Of a stretch of DNA of 64,000 bases, positions 47,701-56,700 are shown piece after piece. Made by a program: the position numbers and the translations under genes. A model generated the notes under the pieces. It ran no database searches. It saw only the letters and a list, made by a program, of their open reading frames with translations, and was not told where the DNA came from. Origin of the DNA: Heliocidaris tuberculata (taxonomy: Eukaryota > Echinodermata > Echinoidea > Camarodonta > Echinometridae). The stretch's first letter is position 1. Every line of letters begins with the position of its first letter. The stretch covers positions 6,152,066 to 6,216,065 of the forward strand of contig CM046833.1 of assembly GCA_025618425.1 (NCBI GenBank). Reading direction: 5' to 3'.

Positions 47701-50700
47701 GGAACATTTGACCTTTGAGCCATTGAATGTCAAGGTCACACCAAACACCCCCAAACTACCGGATATTGTAGCTTCAAAGTAAGTGCTCTAGATACAACTT
47801 TGTATGGCACTATTTCTTTCTTTTCACTTTTAAACCCTCTGCACACTATACAATTTGATTTGGAAAGAAACTGCATCATCTTTAGATATGAATATCTAAA
47901 CATGTGACATCTTTCTGATTGAGGCGCCATATGTTCAGGTGAATAGAGAGTTCGTATTTACGAGATGTCGCGGGCTTTTCAGTCAGAGAAATGGCCTCTC
48001 TCTTTCTCTCTGTTTTACCCCCTCTCCCTCTTTCTCTCTCTCTCTCTCCTATTTTCTTTCATATTTCATGTCTTTGTTTATCTATCCCAATAATCTTTTT
48101 CCATCTTTTATCTTCAATTTTTCTTTCTCTGCTTCTCTCCTGTATAAACCACTGTTGTTATTTTATGGTTTAATTAGACATCGCAAATTTGCTGAGAAAA
48201 CTTGTGTTATGGAATGATGTATTGTTGAATGAATGACGACAGAAAAATTAAAAAATACTTTAATTAAAATTTGAATTTGTACTTTTCAGGTTTAGCGTAT
48301 GTGGGCGGGTGGAAACATCAGCAGGTGGCCAGAGGAAAGTCAGTCTGACTAAAGAGGGCAGCAAACAACCCGAGATTGCTACAACCGACAAAGACGGAGC
48401 TTTCTGTTTCAGTGCTGCCCCAGGAGCTTTTGTCATGGAGGTGGGTTTATTTTCATCTCTCAGAAGTTCTTGTGAAATGCTCAAGTTGAATTTGAAGATG
48501 CTTCGAAATCAAATCACTCCCTGAATTTCCTTGTAAGTTGGATGTAATAAATAATCAGCTGTGCGGTTGCCTATTCATAGGTGCATTAACTATATTACTC
48601 TGGTTTTAACCTTGATGCCCTAATAAGACATTGGCTCATTCAAAGAGTCTCTTCTTAACGTTACCCAATTACCTCCTTTGTAGAGACTGGCAAATGTAGA
48701 TTAATGCTTTGCCAAAGGACATTAGTGCTGTGGCAGGGATTGGCAGAGTTTAACAGACGGGCAACTTAGCCCAGGGCTCAGTACTAACAGAGATCTGTTT
48801 CTCATGGCCCCCCCCCCCCCCAAGTCAATCTAGACCCTCAAACTTTTGAATATTAACTGGAACCATTTGCACTGAACCTGTAAAATTACAGTTCAGATCC
48901 CCAATAGAAAATGGTTAGTGTGGAGTCATGCTAATATTGACTAGACCTCAGCACCTCTACAAAACTCCTATCTGTCTTTCTTACAGCCATTGATGACTGA
49001 CGCTGAGAAGGCAGCTGGTCTTCGTATCAATCCAGAGAGTCAAAAAGTGACCGTTGTCTCCAGCCCTGTCCTTGATATCAACTTCTCTCAGTTCAAAGCA
49101 ACGCTACGAGGATCCATCAAATGTCTGGGTAAGTTATCTGGAAGATATGTCTTTTCCTAAGTGTAACATCATGATTTCTTAAAATTGTATAGAATATTTC
49201 TGAAAGACTTTCATTGATTAAATCTTTTGAAACAGATTATTGTAAAACATAGTTTCAGTATATCATTCAAAATTTATTAATTTCATAACAGAAAGACACA
49301 GTCTCTTGACTTATTTTCATGAATCTTCCCCCCCCCCTTTTCATAAAAGTGATAGTAATAAAATTTATGATTTGTGTGTATATTGTGACTGTCGGTGGAT
49401 TGGCATGTTCCAACTCGTGGTGATTACAATGTACCTTGTAATATGTATCCAGTACTCCATTTTTACGCCCTTCTGGTACCAAGACTAGAGAAACAAAACA
49501 AGGAGTTGATAAATTTCTTGTACTCGTACTTTTTGAAGCTGAAGGTGCTATAACAGATGTTTGTGAAATAGGCCACACATGCAGTACTGTAAGACCAGAA
49601 ACTTTTGTGACATAAAACATTCACGAATTGTTAAAGGAGAATGAATCCCTGGGGAAAAATCAAGTTTAATTAGAAGAGAGGATAGAGAGAAGCAATTTTA
49701 AAAAAGTTTCATAAAAATCGGTTATGAAATGAGAAAGTTATGAAAGTTTGAAAAGTCTCAATTTACTTTCTATGGTGATCCTCAAATTGGCAATGTTGCT
49801 TCAAAGTGACAGGTTTAGTAGTACAACTCTCCATATGTTTTGTACACAAAATTTCATATTTTCCCCATTATCTCTCAAGGTGCAGCTTATCTCCTTCTTA
49901 GCTCAAGATTTATCATGGGAAAATGCATTTGACACAACATATGTCAGGGCATAAATTAATCGACGGTCATCGGCGGCCAGGCCGTTGATGCCCCTATTAC
50001 TGGCCGAGATGCCCTCCCAAAAAAATGATAAATTCGCGGCCAAAAAGGCAGTGCCCCTTTTTTCAAACTGGCCGTCGTGCCCTTTTCCATAATTTATAAT
50101 ATGCTCTGCAAATACATGTAAGGTATAATACATCAGGTTTGTTTCATCATCAAAAGTAAATAAAATCTGCGCGCACACGCCATGCGTTCGCTGTCACTGA
50201 TTTAAAACGCAGCTCGCGAAAATATCGCAACCTGATTTTGACTCGATGTATTGACTGCACTAAGTTGAGCCGCGCTTAAGAGGTGAAGCCTAGCGGGCCG
50301 CTTCCTCTTGAAAACCCGTTCCGGACCTCGGATCGTGATCCGGGATTGTGATGCTCTAAGCCCAGTTTTTCACCTACTTCCAGGCCATTTGACACCACAT
50401 TATATTTATTTCATTTAAGAATTTCATGCTAGCATTGAATTTGTCCATAAATTTTACTACGTAAAAGTTGGTTAGACACTTCAAAAATTGGCTCGAATTC
50501 AACTTTTATTTTAGTCGACGCTAAAATCTCATGATACTAAAACTCATCCTCCAGTAAAAGATAGTTATATTCTTCCATTTAATATGATTTTTTATTGGAT
50601 TCCAGCTTCAAAAAGTCTGTTTTGGTGTCACATTATTGAATTTCTCCGAATATCCTTCCTTCTCAAACTCTTATAGTCACGTAGCTCCCGTTTGCGATCG

Positions 50701-53700
50701 CGAGCAGGAGTCATGTGACTATACATATTTGAAAAGTAAGAATAATCGGAGAAATTCGATAAATTGACACCAAAAACAGAGTTTTTGAAGCAGGAATCCA
50801 ATAAAAAATCATATTAAATGGAAGAATATAACTGTCTTTTACTGGAGGATGAGTTGTAGCATCATGAGATTTTAGCTTTGACTAAAATAAAAGTTAAATT
50901 CAAGCCAATTTTTCAAGTGTCTAACCAACTTTTACGTAGTAAAATTCATGTGCAAATTAAATACAAGCTTAAAATTATCATTTCGGCAGCAGGTGGGTGT
51001 GTTGCTAACTAGGCGTTGTGGCGTGCGCCTGTAATCCAGCTAACAGTGGAAGTTATAAACTGATTCAGCGTCTTTCGTATTGTGACGTTAAAGGTCGGTC
51101 CCCAGACGTAAATAATCATATCTGATTGATAACGTCTGTAAAAACCCAAATACACATACACACACAATTACTGTGTGAATTCCTCTAAAAAAGAAAGGAA
51201 TTCGTGGTGTCGGAAGGAATGTAAAAAGGAAGGGACACCCGCGGGATTTGTGTAAAATATTTAAAAAAAAAAAAAAAAAAAGCGATATAGAAATCGTGGT
51301 GTGGTGTCGAAGGGAAGAAAATGAAATCAGGATTTGATCATTATGAGCTCGTGGATTTTAAAACATCACCATGACTTAGGCCTAACTATCATTTTTCTTG
51401 TTTAAGAAATTAAAATAAAGAAATTCAAATCATCAACACAATAACGAAATGAACAGTAGGCCTAATTATAGGGGGCCTAATTACAGGGGGGGGGGGGGGA
51501 TAAAAAAACAGTCAAAACCAAGACTTTCCATGGTCAAAATCAAGCAGAAAGGAAACGGTTAAAAATGATTGGTATATGAAATATATAACATATTTTGAGA
51601 TATTTGACATTTGAAACACACTAAAAAATAAGCAGAAAACAAAGTTGGCCTTCAATGCCCTTTTTGAAAAAAAGGTGCCTTTTGTAGTGGCCTTAGTGCC
51701 CTTAAAAATTATGAGGCATTTAAGGCCAAACTGGCCTTGCCCTAAAAATGATGAAATTTAAGGCCTGATATGTTGAGTTCACAAAAAGACAAGCAGCATC
51801 TTTAAAGATAATGGAGAAAATATGAAATTTTGTGTACAAAACATATTGAGAGTTGTACTACTAAACCTGTCATTTTGAAGCAACATTGCCAATTTGAGGA
51901 TCGCCATAGAAAGTAGATTTAGACTTTTCAAACTTTCATAACTTTTTAATTTTGTAATCTATTTTGATGGAACTTTTTAAAAATTGCTTCTCTCTATCCT
52001 CTCTTTTCATTAAAATGGATATTTCCCCAAGGTTTCATTCTCCTTTAATGACATCCAATTTTGCTGCAAGAAACTTTCGCGAATTGCAATAATTTTGCGT
52101 TGTTTCAATTGTGATTTCATTATTTTGCGGCATGAAACTTTCGCGTATCTCAACCACTCGCGAAATTCGCAAAAGTTTCATGCACTCGAAAATATCTGGT
52201 TTTACAGTACTTCTTTCTAAGTGGTTTTTGACAGACTGAACTTCTTTCTCTTCCATAGATGTGTGTGGTACCCTGCAGCTGATGGTGGAGTCTAAGGATG
52301 GAAGAGGGTTCAAGAAACCAGTCCCGGTTTCCCAGCAAACCAAACAAGCCGCCTTCATCATTAAAGACATTCTACCAGGAAAATATTCAAGTGAGTACAA
52401 TCATCTGAGAATTAGTAGATAATATTCATTTGTCATTTTTATCGCAGTACAGGAAACCATTATTGTAATGCATTCAAATTTATACACATTTGCTGAGTGA
52501 CAAAGTATTACTTTTATCTGCTGTTAGATATTCCTTTTAGTAGCCAGAATAGATTTTATTAGTTATTGCCAGGTCAGACGAACGTTATGGTTAAGTTGGA
52601 CAAACTATGATGTTTGTCAGACCATGACGTTTGTCAGACCTAACAAGATGTAACACGTAATGCCATCTATGCATTCTGACTATTGAAATACGACTGCTAG
52701 TCACATGTAAGTTTTCCACTAGGCACTGGATAAAGATGTATTTATAAATTGAAAATATAATATACCCATGAACTTTTACTTCGATTACACTTAGAATTTT
52801 ACATTAACCCTTTCGCGACAATTGACCACATTTTGTGGTTTGGCTCAATAACTTTTGATTCAGAGCTCTAAAAAATATACCAAATGCATGAGTAGAAAGA
52901 GCAAAATTTTCTGCGCACTCTATGTCCATTTTTGTGGCATGACCAGATTGCGTTTGATGCCAGGAATTAAAAAATGAGATTAAGCTTTAAAATCCTCAAA
53001 TTGGCAACACAGTGAGAAGTTCAAAATTATTGTTTTTAAAACAAAATTGGCAATTTTTAAAACTTTTTGACCAAATTTGTGACCATGTGTATTGTTTTCA
53101 AAGACATTACAGCTTATTAGAACCATGTGGCGCTAAAAGAAAAATATTATTGTTGCCAATTTAAAGAACAAAATGTGATCAATTTAGCCCTTAAATAATT
53201 CCTGTCCTGAAAGGGTTAATAAAGCATAAAATGAGCCTGAGTTACAGACAGGTCACATGGGCTAACTTTATTATGATAATCCTCAGACTTTCATCCCCAC
53301 ATCCATCAGGGGGGTGTTTCATGAAAGGACTTGTCAGATATTTGATCCGACAAATTTGCTCTCAGCCAATCAGATGCAAGGATTTCAGTAGCTTATAACA
53401 GTTGTCGGAACAACTTCCTTTCATGAAACGCTCCCCAGAAGCTCCTTAAAGAGAAGGTTGAGTTCTAGGAAAAGTGAAAAATAATTTATCTGACAACTGT
53501 TATAAGCTACTGAAATCCTTGCATCTGATTGGCTGAGAGCAAATTTGTCGGATAAAATATCTGACAAGTCATTTTGCAAGGACATCATAGTAGAAATGCC
53601 CCCTGAAAAGAACTGCTCTTCAAATGCTCTCATATTCGAAATATGACGAGAAATACCTGAAGTGTTCGGGCCGAACATTCATGCCACACGTGTGTGCAGT

Positions 53701-56700
53701 CCCATATACCCATTCATCCATCCATGTGTGCAGTGCATGTGCTTCTCAGCGAGATTGTGTCGATTTCTTATCATTTCGACGATTCTAAAACCTCACAGTA
53801 TAAACCAATTTTTATGTATACATGATCAAGCTTTCCCAATTGCTTTTCAGCTAGACTGTGTCGATTTCATATCATTTTGACGATTCTAAAACCTCACAGT
53901 ATAAACCAATTTTTATGTATACATGATCAAGCTTTCCCAATTGCTTTCACTATGTAATCGCATGACCAGAACTCAACTCTATCGTTAACCTCTTGACTAC
54001 TGAGTTCTCTCATTCCCATAGGCTTAATATAACGACCGTCTGGTTACAGTAACCAATGGATTAAAGTGATTTGGTAACTTTGCAGAGGCTTGATAAATTC
54101 TGAGCTGCCTGGCCTTGCATGCTATCAGTGTATGTAATATGCTGTAAAAATGAAGCCCAGGAAAAATAAAAGCACTTCACAGTCATCATGTGCTTCATAA
54201 AAGTAAACAAATGCAAGTGATCGGAAATACCAGGCTCATTTTCCCCCATAGACTCAGTGTTAGACTAAAGCGTATGGCCATACGCTTTCGTAAATGGGAG
54301 TATTCAGTCATAGATATCTTGATAATAGCGTTATATATTTGAAAACCTTTCTATGCCTGGCTATTTATTTACCCTTCTGAACATCATTATACAAGACAGA
54401 TATCAAAATTCAACAATTTATTAAATCAAGCCTCCACAAAGTTACTATCCCTTTAATAAGAAGACAGTACTACACAAGTCCTTCTGAACAATTTCTTTAG
54501 CAGGATATTTTTCTTTCTGCTGTGTCATATTCTCATGTTGCATCAATTTTTACCTTGATGAATTTCAACTTTCCTTTCTAACCTCTACCACTTAACAGTC
54601 AGTGTGGTCCAGACTAACTGGTGCTGGTCCAAGTCCTCTCTGGATGTAGAAGTAGTAGACCAAGACCTTGGAGGGCTGGAGTTCCAACAGAGTGGCTATG
54701 TTCTTCACTGCCATGTCTCTCACCCTGTTGAACTGGTAAGAAACTATGAGCTGCCAACCAGTGCAGATTTTCTGTATTTTTGTATGGAATTCAAATATAA
54801 AAAAAAAAGGCAGAAACACAGTATCGTCTTTGTGGTGGTCGTGTGGGGCCTGTAACACAAGTGTTTGCAATCAGTTACAAATTTGAAAGAATGATTGTGA
54901 TTTGTTAATGGTCAGCCTTTTAAACAGTATGTGTATGCAATGACTATCTTGACTGGCCATTGCCATTTTTCGATTGATTGTAAACCTTACGGGGCCCTGG
55001 AATACTGAACAAAATCATATTTTGTGTGCTGGTGTAGTCAGAATGTGACTGTTGTACCGTTGTTGTTAGGATCTGAAGGCCCATGGTAATGGTGGATAAG
55101 AGTGTTACAGTGTTCTTAGAAGCGAATCAGTCTTGATTCCTTTTCTTTCATAGAAAAACATTTCTTTCTATGTAGCATTGAGAGTTCGCAAATATGATTT
55201 TTTTTTATCTATCTTTCTTGTAGGCTTATGCACTTGATGCATCTGCATCCTACAAGGGATCGTTTGACCTCAAAAAAGGACCAAATCAATTCTGCCTGGA
55301 GAAGCCTGGATCCTACAAACTTATCCCTAAATCTTGTCACCAGTTTGATAAGCAAGAGTACACCTTCCAGACGTAAGCACTCATCCACAAACGGTTGTAT
55401 TGACTCGTATTTGATAACCTATTGTCCCAATATGGAAAAAAACAACTGTGGTATTTTTGTTTCCATCTCCCGAAGCCTGTCTCCTACAAATTTGCCTCAA
55501 ATCTTGTCCCCACTTTGATAAGGAGTACAGGAGTACACCTTCCAGACCTAAGGATTTGTTTTTGCAAATTGTTGAGATTATGGTAATACTATACCACTTT
55601 GAGAAGATTTAGCATACAAATCCCCTTTGAATTGTTTAGGTCAGTGATTTGTTTAGGTTAGTGATTTGTTGTTGCAGAATATAGAATTGCATTGAATAGC
55701 ATATTACATGCTGTCATTCTTTTGTTGAAATTTACTAGAAACAAGAGTTGTGAAAATACCTTTGATTTTTTCCACAATGAAGTAACATGTAATAGTTCAA
55801 TGTAATGTTAACCTTACAAACTCTTTCTCCCAATGAATTATTTTTGTAACTTGCGAGGGAAAGTTTCTGCCCAAATTTAACTTTTTTAATACTGCCAGTG
55901 TATTTTTTGTAATAGAGATGTGACTTATTAGAAAAACATATTGTATTGAATGGCTTAAGGCATCTAGGTAAAGCTTAGAGAGTGGATTTCTTTGTTGTTG
56001 TTGTTGCTGTTATTATGTCAATTCATTCTTATCTTCATTAATAGAAAACCCTTTTTTGTCTTACTCATCCCCACAGATCTGCACCTAACATGTTGACACT
56101 GACAGCAATGAAACATCAGATCCATGCACAGATCAGAACTAGTCAACCAGTACAAGACATCACTGTCTCTATCAGGTATGCTTTCTTATTCTTTTTCATT
56201 GTAGGCCAAGAGCTTGTCCCGAAAAAGTCCCCACAAGACCATGATATTTGACCCCTTGAGTCATGTAGACCATCTACGTAAGTCAATGGCAAAAAGGTTT
56301 TCAGCCTAACCAAAGCTGTAAGGTTTAGCCCCAACGTCCCTGAGACAGACCCCAGGTTGGACCAAATTTAGGTAGTAGTGTGCTGGAAATGACATAATAT
56401 GAAAAACTGACCAGAATTACAGTCATGATGGGGTTATCGATCACCCCTAAAATTTGGGTTAATTTTGTTTTCTCTAGAAGCTCATGGACTAAATTTTGTT
56501 AGAAGGAAGAGGTAAGGCTGTAGATCACACAAATATAAAATCTTACACAATTTTCCATGAGAAATGGTATGTCAAAACTCCATGAAAAAGGACCAAAACT
56601 TAGGATACAAAGGAAAATCATTTGTAACTTTCTTAGTGAATAACTAAAATAGTGTTTCATTCAATTCAGTTCATATTATTATTGTTGTAATCTTGAGTAT

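Larger units (their letters stand above)
49935..51778. mobile_element. Inner inverted-end element (CAACATAT...ATATGTTG)
   Basis: CAACATATGTCAGGGCATAA on the left faces TTAAGGCCTGATATGTTG on the right. Both inner flanks are rich in GGCC and TGCCCTTTTT words. Probably a second insertion within the first; exact borders are uncertain. Confidence 0.5.
49631..52048. mobile_element. TTAA-flanked 2.4-kb element with about 300-base inverted ends
   Basis: TTAAAGGAGAATGAATCC mirrors GGTTTCATTCTCCTTTAA. Arms at about 49631-49930 and 51780-52048 are imperfect reverse complements; shared words are AGTTGTACTACTAAACCTG and ACAAAATTTCATATTTTC. The middle holds further nested repeats. No transposase frame. 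Confidence 0.85.
49585..52209. mobile_element. TTCGCG MITE split by a later insertion
   Basis: The left piece 49585-49630 starts TACTGTAAGACCAGAAAC. The right piece 52049-52209 ends GGTTTTACAGTA and is rich in TTCGCG. The gap is exactly occupied by the TTAA-flanked element at 49631-52048. Confidence 0.75.
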
